A stretch of DNA of 57,283 nucleotides, taken from positions 1-57,283 of the forward strand of contig JBAXDX010000004.1 in NCBI GenBank assembly GCA_037140715.1. Reading direction: 5' to 3'. The stretch comes from JAUZPB01 sp037140715 (GTDB lineage: Bacteria > Bacteroidota > Ignavibacteria > Ignavibacteriales > SURF-24). Under the pieces are notes generated by a model. That model did not search any database. It had not been told where the DNA came from and saw only the letters and a list, made by a program, of their open reading frames with translations. Both the position numbers and the translations under genes were made by a program. Positions 9,695 through 17,204 of the stretch are shown piece by piece; the stretch's first letter is position 1; every line of letters starts with the position of its first letter.

Positions 9695-10369
9695 TTAGAA
9701 ATTCCATTTAACCGCTAATGTGGGATTGATTTGGAACTCTTTCTTCATAGGAACAAAATTGTTACTAATCTCAATTTCACTACCGATTGAGAGGTGGTTA
9801 TCTACATTGTACCATAGTTGTGGTTCGGTAAGCAGAACGAATTTATTTTCACCGGACTGTTTGACTGACCATATATCCATGAAGCCGTCAAACTGCCATT
9901 TTTCACAAAAAAAAGAGACAAACCATGTAGTGGTAAGTTGAATATTTGAGATTGATTCTGATAAATAGTCGGCACGGTAAAGCAGATCAGTATCTAAGGT
10001 TACAAAGCCGAGATTAATAGGATAACTTGCACCAAAGAGCCAGATATGCCCAAGCGGGAAATCCATATTAATATTTTTATTATATAGCATTCCGTCATTG
10101 TACTGAATCGTAGCGTTAAGTCCATACATGCCAGGGATGGTAATATATCTTGCAATTTCCCAGTAAGCAAGCGATACACTTTTATTTCCACCACGGTTGT
10201 AGTCCACATCAACGAAAAAAAAAGTAGAACCGTACTCATCAGGTTTGAACATTTCGATTGTGCTCGTAAAGTATCTCCTGTCTTTCCCAAAATCATAATG
10301 AAGCTGGAAGTTCTGGCTGAATAATGTTCCCGCAGATAGGAACAAAAGGATAGCCATTAGTTTTTTCAT
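9695..10369 (-). CDS. DUF5020-type outer-membrane beta-barrel protein
   Basis: The 224 residues start with a signal peptide (MKKLMAILLFLSAGTLFSQN). The rest alternates polar and aromatic residues in short strands and ends in WNF, the terminal phenylalanine typical of Gram-negative outer-membrane barrels. The pattern (QLHYDFGKDRRYFTSTIEMFKPD, then VDVDYNRGGN) matches DUF5020 proteins, which are related to the nucleoside channel Tsx. A channel role is therefore possible but unproven. The start has a good upstream AGGGAG. It stands alone, with about 140 bp before the TPR gene. Confidence 0.75.
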   Translation of the reverse strand: MKKLMAILLFLSAGTLFSQNFQLHYDFGKDRRYFTSTIEMFKPDEYGSTFFFVDVDYNRGGNKSVSLAYWEIARYITIPGMYGLNATIQYNDGMLYNKNINMDFPLGHIWLFGASYPINLGFVTLDTDLLYRADYLSESISNIQLTTTWFVSFFCEKWQFDGFMDIWSVKQSGENKFVLLTEPQLWYNVDNHLSIGSEIEISNNFVPMKKEFQINPTLAVKWNF

Positions 10370-10654
10370 GACAATAAATCTCCCTGATAGATTATGATTA
10401 TATGGAGCAATTAAATTTTTAACGACTATGTTTGTAAATATTTTCCCGGTCCATGGGATAAGAGTGAATAAAAAACAATGACAAAAATTAGCTCAATTTA
10501 TTTTCAAAACAAAACTGACAGAAATATCCTTAGGTAAGTCAAGTGAAACAACTATTAAATTATTCCAAAAATATATTCTTCATATTCATTAAACATTGTC
10601 AGAAAAATTCGATAATGAATAGTAAATGGAAAACTTTGCTGAGAAAGAGATTAC

Positions 10655-11038
10655 ATGGAACTGATTAAAGACATTGCCAATCATTTGAGATATTTAGATG
10701 AGGGACTGACCCCTTCAAAGAAAAAAAAAGAGGGTGTGTCATCTAAAAAAAATGATTCAATCGAAATATCCAATACTTCGAAAGCTTTTCAGAAAGTCGA
10801 TGATTTTCTAAACCTTGGCAAACCTGACCGCCTGGACATAAGCAACCTTAATCCGGCAGAGAAAAAAGAATTTTTAAAAATGCTTTCAACACTACTTAAA
10901 GATGGCGTTGTGGGGTATGAGATTCTTGATGTCAATGGTAAACCGGAAAAGCATTATATTGTAACTGAGATTGGAGACCACAGAATAGCAAAGGCTAAAC
11001 TTTATAAAAAAGATGGGTTTTACGACAAAAAGGATTAA
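10655..11038 (+). CDS. Unknown small charged protein
   Basis: I do not recognise a family for this 127-residue protein. Residues 22-40 form a lysine/serine-rich linker; the C-terminal half (VGYEILDVNGKPEKHYIVTE) looks like a small folded alpha/beta domain. There is no signal peptide or membrane segment. The start is ATG with AGAAAGAGA as a modest ribosome site. It converges with the next gene, their stops being 6 bp apart, and the codon use looks ordinary for the window. Confidence 0.6.
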   Translation: MELIKDIANHLRYLDEGLTPSKKKKEGVSSKKNDSIEISNTSKAFQKVDDFLNLGKPDRLDISNLNPAEKKEFLKMLSTLLKDGVVGYEILDVNGKPEKHYIVTEIGDHRIAKAKLYKKDGFYDKKD

Positions 11039-11044
11039 CTCATT

Positions 11045-11581
11045 TTAGACGGAAACATTTACAAGTCCGCCAGTATAGTTAAAATTATTGGTATAAACAT
11101 TATATAGCTTATCTTTAATGGGCATCTCTTCACGGCTTGACATTTTTTCAGCCTTATCTCCGGGAACAGTTATAACATAGCCGTTATCTTCAAGATTAAG
11201 AGTTTTTGAAACAGTATCTGCCTTTTCAGAACTGTCATATTTTCGGAGATATGTTTTAGCGGCAACGCTGGTATTATAACCCGGACGATTTAATAAAACC
11301 TGAAGGACTGACTTAAATGATTCAGGTGAACGGGAAACTGGAGACTGCGAACTGTATTGGGGAGTAACTAAATCAACATAAGCACCCGATGATTTAAGTG
11401 AAGACTCAACGCCTGTACCAACATTTTCTGAAATTGAACGATTAAAAACAATGTTTTTATTGGTTGTCTTTGCAGATTCAGTCTCTGCCTGCTGGCGGTA
11501 AGACTCTACCCTTTTGAGGCTGTCCAAGTACCCGTTGGATTTTAAGCTGGAATAGAATTCCATATTATTGGTCAGGTTCAC
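11045..11581 (-). CDS. Unknown protein, Ser/Asn-rich
   Basis: This 178-residue protein has no recognised domain. The N-terminal 80 residues are Ser/Asn-rich and look disordered. A helical stretch (SFKSVLQVLLNRPGYNTSVAAKTYLRKY) and a short C-terminal beta-rich region (NGYVITVPGD, GGLVNVSV) follow. No signal peptide is seen. It faces the preceding unknown gene tail to tail. The start codon is uncertain because other in-frame starts exist downstream (for example the methionine in NNMEFY). Confidence 0.5.
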   Translation of the reverse strand: MNLTNNMEFYSSLKSNGYLDSLKRVESYRQQAETESAKTTNKNIVFNRSISENVGTGVESSLKSSGAYVDLVTPQYSSQSPVSRSPESFKSVLQVLLNRPGYNTSVAAKTYLRKYDSSEKADTVSKTLNLEDNGYVITVPGDKAEKMSSREEMPIKDKLYNVYTNNFNYTGGLVNVSV

Positions 11582-11825
11582 TATATAACCTTTCTTATCT
11601 TACTACAATATTAATACTTATTTTAATAAAGCGCAAGTACGACAATAAAATTATTGGCTTTTCGCCAATTTTTTTTTATGTATCTCGTTTTTCCCAAAAG
11701 TCCTCCCATTGACTGCTCCACCGGCAACAACGCAGGACTATCATCGGCTCTGCTCCGTCATTTTTCCCTTACTATCTTTTAAGGCTTCCCGATGCATCGG
11801 TATCCCTTCCGGCATACGCTTATCA

Positions 11826-12837
11826 TTACCAGGATTGTATTATCTTACTTCCCGCTTCTTTGGTAATCCGCTCCATTGCTTTTGCCTCTGTACACAGTCC
11901 GCTTAATTCCCGTATCTGCTTTTCTGCCTGCTCAAATGGAATATATGTTCCCGTCCCTGATACTGTATCTGTTGTCTGTAATAGTTTTTGTACTATTGCT
12001 TCGTCAGGGTTCCCCAGCCCTGTAACATGAACCCAGCCATTTAAGAATACTTCCGGTAGTGTGTACTTTATACTTTATCGGACGAATTTTAGACCTGCCA
12101 TTTTTAATATAACTTGAATGTTTTACATTTTTATGAAAAATCGCCGGATAAACCCTCTCAAAATCTACTGGGAGTCTCCCCTGAACAGATATCTTATTCT
12201 GAGGAATTCTATTGCCAGACTTCGTTGTATCAGGGAAAGCCGGCATCGTGTCATGATTAGCCGGTGTCGTGTCTCGAATAGCCGGTGTCGTGTCATGATT
12301 AGCCGGCGTTGTGTCTCGAATAGCTGGTGTCGTGTCATGATTAGCCGGCGTTGTGTCTCGAATAGCTGGTGTCGTGTCTCGAATAACCGGTGTCGTGTCT
12401 CGAATAACCGGCGTTGTGTCTCGAATAGCCGGTGTCGTGTCATGATTAGCCGGTGTCGTGTCATAATTAGCCGGCGTTGTGTCATAATTAGCCGGTGAAT
12501 TTGCATTATTATTCTTGGAATTAATAATTTCTGAGCCTGAAATGGTATTTTTAGCGCAGATTTCATCTTTTCCGTCCGGCAATAGTTCATAAAGCAACGG
12601 GTCTGTTCCACTTTGTGTCAAAAGATGAGAAAGAATTTTAGAGAATTTCTCAAAATTTCTTTTAAGCAGGTTATTTTCCTTCTTAAGGGATGAAATTTCG
12701 ATCTCTTTTGCCTGACATTCAAGCCTAAGTATCTGATTAACCATATTAAACAGTACGGACTGATGACTGTCATTGTTTTGTGGATTTGATGAAAGATTTT
12801 TATTCTTACCATCGTTAAGGTTCCCTGCTTCCTTCAT
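11826..12837 (-). pseudogene. Heptapeptide-repeat protein gene, frameshifted near its 3' end
   Basis: The uninterrupted frame runs 12837 to 12004 (277 residues). Residues about 30-75 form a coiled coil (EIEISSLKKENNLLKRN), followed by 13 tandem heptapeptides (ANHDTTP, AIRDTTP and similar), then a globular segment. At 12065-12078 the 7-bp unit ACTTTAT occurs twice in tandem. Removing one copy joins RPIKY to a second open frame that continues TLPEVFLNGWVHVTGLGN to a stop at 11826-11828, giving about 335 residues. The second frame has coding-like composition (a helix near EQAEKQIRELSGLCTEAKAM), so I read the present C-terminus (HTTGSILKWLGSCYRAGEP) as a frameshift product. Function is unknown. 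Phase variation or sequencing error are alternatives to simple decay. Confidence 0.6.
12223..12495 (-). repeat. 13 tandem 21-bp repeats coding heptapeptides
   Basis: Thirteen in-frame 21-bp units code P-A-N-H/Y-D-T-T and P-A/V-I-R-D-T-T, partly alternating between the NHD and IRD versions. DTT is nearly invariant (one DTM); the second to fourth positions vary in register. All three minus frames and one plus frame stay open because 21 is divisible by 3, which creates spurious overlapping ORFs. Units abut without spacers, so this is a minisatellite and not a CRISPR array. Confidence 0.9.
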
Positions 12838-13060
12838 TGCTTCACCTTATTAGTTGTTTTGATAAATATCAGCACCCCGCTTTTCTATAACGAATGCTGA
12901 CTTAATATTATAATTTTTTTTCATTAAAATCAACCGGCTTAAAGCGTATAAATCGTGCCTCATTTATAGGGATATGACAAATTCCCCTCTTAATCATACT
13001 TATTTTTAAGCGAGTAAGATTATGATTATGGATAAGATTAAGAAAAACATTATCTTCACC

Positions 13061-13362
13061 ATGGGTTAAAACCCAATGCTGTCAGGTTAACGCGTGGTGT
13101 GTGTGGATTTTTGTTTCGTTCGTGTCATTTTCCCCGATGGGCGCTGCCCATCGCTAATATATAACGCCCCTTCAGGGCTTCGATGTGTCGGGAATTGGTG
13201 ATTTATTATTTGTGTTTGCCCTGAAGGGGCATAATATAATAGCACAGGGCATCCGCCCTGTGAAAAATGAATACCCACCCAATAACCTAAAGCCCTGCAG
13301 GGGCGTAATAAAAGCAATAAATGTTTTAAACCTTAACCTGACAGCATTGGGTTAAAACCCAT
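13061..13362. mobile_element. 302-bp MITE-like element with 30-bp inverted ends and internal hairpins
   Basis: The ends are inverted copies matching at 28 of 30 positions; each contains CAATGCTGTCAGGTTAA (or its complement) next to a GGGTTAAAACCC palindrome. The interior holds several GC-rich hairpins: GATGGGCGCTGCCCATC, GCCCCTTCAGGGC paired with GCCCTGAAGGGGC, CAGGGCATCCGCCCTG, and GCCCTGCAGGGGC. No plausible gene is inside; a 76-codon minus-strand ORF is an artefact of the repeat. Related pieces occur at 15224, 16495-16995, 25809 and 39482. It is probably a non-autonomous, REP/MITE-type repeat. The flanks (12838-13060 and 13363-13671) hold no gene I can support. Confidence 0.7.
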
Positions 13363-13671
13363 GACTATGAAACCCCCGCAGCAATCAAAATCCTCTCCTC
13401 TGCCCCTTGTCTGTAGAATCCGTGAAATCCGTGATTCAGACTTGTATGACAGCGTAAATCAGCATGAAATAAATCATGGTTCTGATATTTTTGCATAACA
13501 TAAGATAATAAATAACTTTGCAGATATGCCGGCTACTTCTTTGCACAAGACCGGTGCATTCTGTATTTTTCACTCCGTAAAAAGAGCATTATTATTATTG
13601 AGTTATGTAATTATTTAACCGGCTCATATTTTTTAACGGACGATAACGCATTTTATCAGATTAAGGGATTT

Positions 13672-15213
13672 ATGGCAAAAGATAATAACAAAGAAGAACC
13701 TATTGCAAAACAGATGTGGAAAGCGGCGGATAAGCTCAGAAAGAATATTGACGCCGCCGAATATAAGCATATTGTACTGGGCTTAATATTCCTGAAATAT
13801 ATTTCCGATACTTTCGAGCGGCATTATGAGTTGCTGGCAAAAGGCGAAGGGGAGTTTGCAGGAGCTGACCCTGAAGACAGGGACGAATATAAAGCGGCAA
13901 ATATTTTCTTTGTCCCTCCTTCGGCAAGATGGTCTTATCTGGTCGGAAGAGCTAAACTGCCCGAAATCGGGAAAGATGTCGATTCATCGATGGACGCAAT
14001 TGAAAAGGATAATCCTTCGTTAAAGGATGTGCTGCCGAAAGTATTTGCAAGAGGCAATCTTGACCCGACAAGTCTTGGCGGACTGATTGATTTAATCAAT
14101 AATATTTCTTTGAGCGATGCTAAAGCCCGCAGTTCCGATATCCTCGGTCATGTTTTTGAATACTTCCTCGGTGAGTTTGCTCTGGCCGAAGGCAAAAAAG
14201 GCGGACAGTTCTACACTCCGCGAAGTGTTGTTGAACTGCTTGTCGATATGCTGGAACCATATAAAGGACGCGTGTTTGATCCATGCTGCGGTTCGGGCGG
14301 GATGTTTGTCCATTCGGAAAAGTTTGTCAAACAACATCAGGGGAATGTTAACGATATCTCTATTTACGGACAGGAAAGCAATCATACTACATGGCGCCTG
14401 GCAAAAATGAATCTTGCCATACGCGGCATCGACAGCTCGCAGGTCAGATGGAATAATGAAGGCTCTTTCTTAAAAGACGCTCACAAGGATCTAAAGGCTG
14501 ATTTTGTAATCGCAAATCCTCCGTTTAACGACAGCGACTGGAGCGGCAGCCAGCTTCGCAAAGACGGAAGATGGAAATATGGAACGCCCCCCGTTAACAG
14601 CGCGAATTATGCGTGGATACAGCATTTTATTTATCATTTAAGTCCCGGCGGACAAGCTGGTTTTGTCCTCGCCAAGGGGTCGCTTACTTCTAAAACTTCC
14701 GGCGAAGGGGACATCAGAAAAGCTATTGTCGAAGCCCGCCTGGCAGACTGCATCGTTAACCTGCCGGCTAAACTTTTTCTGAATACACAGATACCCGCAA
14801 GTCTCTGGTTCTTAAGCAGGGATAAGGAGAACGGTAAATTCCGCAGCCGGAAAGATGAGATACTTTTTATTGATGCCCGCAATATGGGATTCTTAATTAA
14901 CCGAAGAACCCGCGAGCTTTCACAGGAGGATATTGAAAAGATTGCCGGCGTTTACCACAACTGGCGCAGTCCTGACGGCAGTTATGAGGATGTAAAGGGT
15001 TTCTGCAATTCCGCTTCTGTCAACAGGGTAAAGGAACTGGATTATGTTCTTACTCCGGGCCGGTATGTGGGTCTGCCCGATGATGAGGATGATTTTAATT
15101 TCAATGAGCGATTTGCAAAGCTTAAGTCTGAGTTTGAAGAACAGCTTAAGGAGGAGGAGAAATTGAATGCGCTGATTAAAGAGAATCTGGGGAAAATAGT
15201 TTTGAGCAATTGA
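13672..15213 (+). CDS. hsdM: Type I restriction-modification system M subunit HsdM
   Basis: HsdM is the adenine-N6 DNA methyltransferase subunit of a type I R-M enzyme and forms the M2S core with HsdS. The 513-residue protein has an N-terminal helical HsdM_N domain (about 10-150), the SAM-binding motif I DPCCGSGG (203-210), catalytic motif IV NPPF (282-285), and GGQFYTPRSVVELLV leading into the catalytic domain. The C-terminal tail (about 470-510) is a helix expected to contact HsdS. The start is ATG with AAGGG upstream. It is followed by hsdS after 98 bp that hold a fragment of the dispersed repeat. Confidence 0.96.
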   Translation: MAKDNNKEEPIAKQMWKAADKLRKNIDAAEYKHIVLGLIFLKYISDTFERHYELLAKGEGEFAGADPEDRDEYKAANIFFVPPSARWSYLVGRAKLPEIGKDVDSSMDAIEKDNPSLKDVLPKVFARGNLDPTSLGGLIDLINNISLSDAKARSSDILGHVFEYFLGEFALAEGKKGGQFYTPRSVVELLVDMLEPYKGRVFDPCCGSGGMFVHSEKFVKQHQGNVNDISIYGQESNHTTWRLAKMNLAIRGIDSSQVRWNNEGSFLKDAHKDLKADFVIANPPFNDSDWSGSQLRKDGRWKYGTPPVNSANYAWIQHFIYHLSPGGQAGFVLAKGSLTSKTSGEGDIRKAIVEARLADCIVNLPAKLFLNTQIPASLWFLSRDKENGKFRSRKDEILFIDARNMGFLINRRTRELSQEDIEKIAGVYHNWRSPDGSYEDVKGFCNSASVNRVKELDYVLTPGRYVGLPDDEDDFNFNERFAKLKSEFEEQLKEEEKLNALIKENLGKIVLSN

Positions 15214-15223
15214 ATTAAAGTTC

Positions 15224-15273
15224 GATGGGCGCTGCCGCATCGCTAACATATTCCGCCCCTGCAGGGCTTATGC
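15224..15273 (+). repeat. Fragment of the dispersed GATGGGCGCTGCC repeat
   Basis: The sequence GATGGGCGCTGCC-GCATCGCTAACAT and the following CGCCCCTGCAGGGC match the left interior of the MITE-like element at 13061-13362, with small changes (one C lost). It occupies the hsdM-hsdS gap. The hairpin potential is partly kept, so it could affect mRNA stability within the hsd operon. Confidence 0.75.
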
Positions 15274-15311
15274 GTTGAGGCTGAAATGGTTGAAAAATTG
15301 GAGAATATTAA

Positions 15312-16511
15312 ATGTTGAGAAAATGGAAGGAATGTAAATTGGGCGATGTTATATCTTCTAATAATCAAAGTATTGGAACTAATTATTCTTTCGATAAGAT
15401 TTTGTACCTGGATACCGGCTCAATTACAGAAGGGAAAATTGAAAATTTTCAAAAGTATAATTTGTCAGATGCGCCGAGTAGAGCAAAAAGATTGGTTAAA
15501 AATAATGATATAGTATATTCGACTGTAAGACCAATTCAAAAACATTATGGTTTTATCATCAACCCACCCAAAAATCTTGTTGTCTCAACTGGGTTTTCTG
15601 TAATTGAGACAAATATTAAACTAGCTGAGCCTCTCTATATTTATTATTATTTGAGTTCCGATAGCATTGTAGAAACATTGGATGTTATTGCAGAAGGTGC
15701 AACTTCAGCATATCCATCTTTAAAACCATCAGACATAGAAAATCTTTGGGTTTTTCTTCCTTCTCTTCCCGAACAAAAAGCCATTGCCTCCGTTCTAAGC
15801 AGTTTAGACAACAAAATAGACTTACTCCACCGCCAGAATAAAACTCTTGAAGCAATGGCGGAGACGCTTTTTAGGCAGTGGTTTGTGGAGGAAGCGGATG
15901 AGAGCTGGGAAGAAATAAGCCTGAATAAAGTGGTTGACATTGGCATTGGAAGAACCCCTCCAAGAAAGGAATTTGAATGGTTTACTACAAATCCATCAGA
16001 TATGAAATGGGTATCAATTAAAGATATGGGAAATAGTGGTGTTTTTATATTAAATACCACCGAATTACTGACTATAAAAGCTATTAATAAATTCAATATT
16101 CCCTTAATACCAAAAGATACTGTACTTTTAAGTTTCAAGATGACAATTGGCAGAGTTGCAATTGCATCGGAGGAAATGTTATCTAATGAGGCAATAGCTC
16201 ATTTCAAATTTAGCTCAAAAACTCCATTCACAAAAGAATATCTTTATTTGTTCTTAAAAACCTTCAAGTATGATACATTAGGCAGTACTTCTTCCATTGT
16301 TACTTCAATAAATTCAACAATGATAAAAGAACTGAATATTACTATTCCAGATAAAGCTACTATGGTTGAATTTCAGCAATTAACAGAATCATATTTTGAT
16401 AAAATTCTTAGTAATCAAAAACAAATCCGCACACTCGAAAAACTGCGGGATACATTATTGCCGAAGCTGATGAGCGGAGAGGCGGGGGTGAATGCAATGT
16501 TGTCAGGTTAA
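15312..16511 (+). CDS. hsdS: Type I restriction-modification system specificity subunit HsdS
   Basis: HsdS sets the DNA target of the type I enzyme. The 399 residues show the classical layout: target-recognition domain 1 (about 1-150), a conserved central helix (LPSLPEQKAIASVLSSLDNKI, about 151-195), target-recognition domain 2 (about 200-345), and a second conserved helix (IRTLEKLRDTLLPKLMSGE, about 372-392). The last codons, ATG TTG TCA GGT TAA, coincide with the CAATGxTGTCAGGTTAA end of the dispersed repeat, so the repeat supplies the stop. Both recognition domains look intact. Confidence 0.95.
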   Translation: MLRKWKECKLGDVISSNNQSIGTNYSFDKILYLDTGSITEGKIENFQKYNLSDAPSRAKRLVKNNDIVYSTVRPIQKHYGFIINPPKNLVVSTGFSVIETNIKLAEPLYIYYYLSSDSIVETLDVIAEGATSAYPSLKPSDIENLWVFLPSLPEQKAIASVLSSLDNKIDLLHRQNKTLEAMAETLFRQWFVEEADESWEEISLNKVVDIGIGRTPPRKEFEWFTTNPSDMKWVSIKDMGNSGVFILNTTELLTIKAINKFNIPLIPKDTVLLSFKMTIGRVAIASEEMLSNEAIAHFKFSSKTPFTKEYLYLFLKTFKYDTLGSTSSIVTSINSTMIKELNITIPDKATMVEFQQLTESYFDKILSNQKQIRTLEKLRDTLLPKLMSGEAGVNAMLSG

Positions 16512-16995
16512 TACCATATTGCTGTTTTGTACGGTGGGCGCTGCCCGTTTTTTTTTTCGATGGGCGGTTGCCCATTCCATTTTATCCGATGGGCGCTGCC
16601 CATCGCTAACGTATAACGCCCCTTCAGGGCTTCGGTGTGTCGGGAATTTGTAATTTATTATTTGTGTTTGCCCTGAAGGGGCATAATATAACAGCACAGG
16701 GCATCCGCCCTGTGAAAAATAAATCTCCCCACATCCCCAACGCCCTGAAGGGGCGCAATAAAAGATGGGCGGTTGCCCATTCCATTTTATCCGATGGGCG
16801 CTGCCCATCGCTAACGTATAACGCCCCTTCAGGGCTTCGGTGTGTCGGGAATTTGTAATTTATTATTTGTGTTTGCCCTGAAGGGGCATAATATAACAGC
16901 ACAGGGCATCCGCCCTGTGAAAAATAAATCTCCCCACATCCCCAACGCCCTGAAGGGGCGCAATAAAAGTTTTGAACCTTAACCTGACCGCATTG
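16495..16995. mobile_element. Composite copy of the MITE-like element at the hsdS 3' end
   Basis: The left end is CAATGTTGTCAGGTTAA (16495-16511) and the right end is its inverted partner TTAACCTGACCGCATTG (16979-16995); each differs at one position from the CAATGCTGTCAGGTTAA version at 13061-13362. The interior is the same hairpin-rich sequence, but here its core is present as two tandem 205-bp copies. The element separates hsdS from hsdR and gives hsdS its stop codon. The ORFs inside on both strands reflect the repeat and are not genes. Confidence 0.7.
16559..16968. repeat. Tandem duplication of a 205-bp unit
   Basis: Unit 1 (16559-16763) and unit 2 (16764-16968) appear identical base for base by eye. 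Each begins GATGGGCGGTTGCCCATTCC and ends CGCAATAAAA. Identity over 205 bp suggests a very recent duplication or an assembly-level expansion. Each unit contains the full set of hairpins seen in the single copy at 13061-13362. Confidence 0.9.
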
Positions 16996-17093
16996 ATATT
17001 TTACCCTGGACTACTTGTTATGTAGAACATGAACACAGAAAAAGAAAGTTATTAGCAGAATATGAAGCCTTTAGAAATGCCAAAACCGCTTAG
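16995..17093 (+). pseudogene. Possible 3' remnant of a displaced gene
   Basis: An open frame without a start codon reads DILPWTTCYVEHEHRKRKL, then LAEYEAFRNAKTA and a stop at 17091-17093. It begins exactly at the right end of the repeat element and is followed at once by a strong terminator hairpin that overlaps its stop. That placement is what one expects of a gene tail cut off by element insertion. I do not recognise the sequence, and 32 codons are too few for certainty. Confidence 0.3.
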
Positions 17094-17116
17094 TCAGACT
17101 AAACGGTTTCTTTTCT
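17083..17116 (+). terminator. Rho-independent terminator before hsdR
   Basis: AAACCG (17083-17088) pairs with CGGTTT (17104-17109), with inner TTAGT/ACTAA around a CAG loop. A T-rich tract (CTTTTCTCCTTT) follows. If active it would isolate hsdR from hsdM-hsdS, so hsdR would need its own promoter in the 90 bp downstream. Confidence 0.6.
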
Positions 17117-17204
17117 CCTTTAACACATGGTCAATGAGATAACCTAAACATACAAAGTTAAGATAATATTGTCAACCTGTAAAAGTATAAAATCAATTTC
17201 AATA

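Noticed and set aside
12223..12495. CRISPR array
   Set aside because: Units of 21 bp abut directly with no unique spacers, and no cas gene is near.
12118..12611. Additional Arg/His-rich ORFs over the 21-bp array on both strands
   Set aside because: A 21-bp unit keeps the other frames open by arithmetic; only the DTT frame extends into non-repeat sequence with a coiled coil.
13087..13317. 76-codon minus-strand ORF inside the MITE-like element, with relatives at 16503-16902 on both strands
   Set aside because: The reading frame only follows the hairpin-rich repeat; the same peptide appears in several frames and strands, and there is no ribosome site or protein-like pattern.
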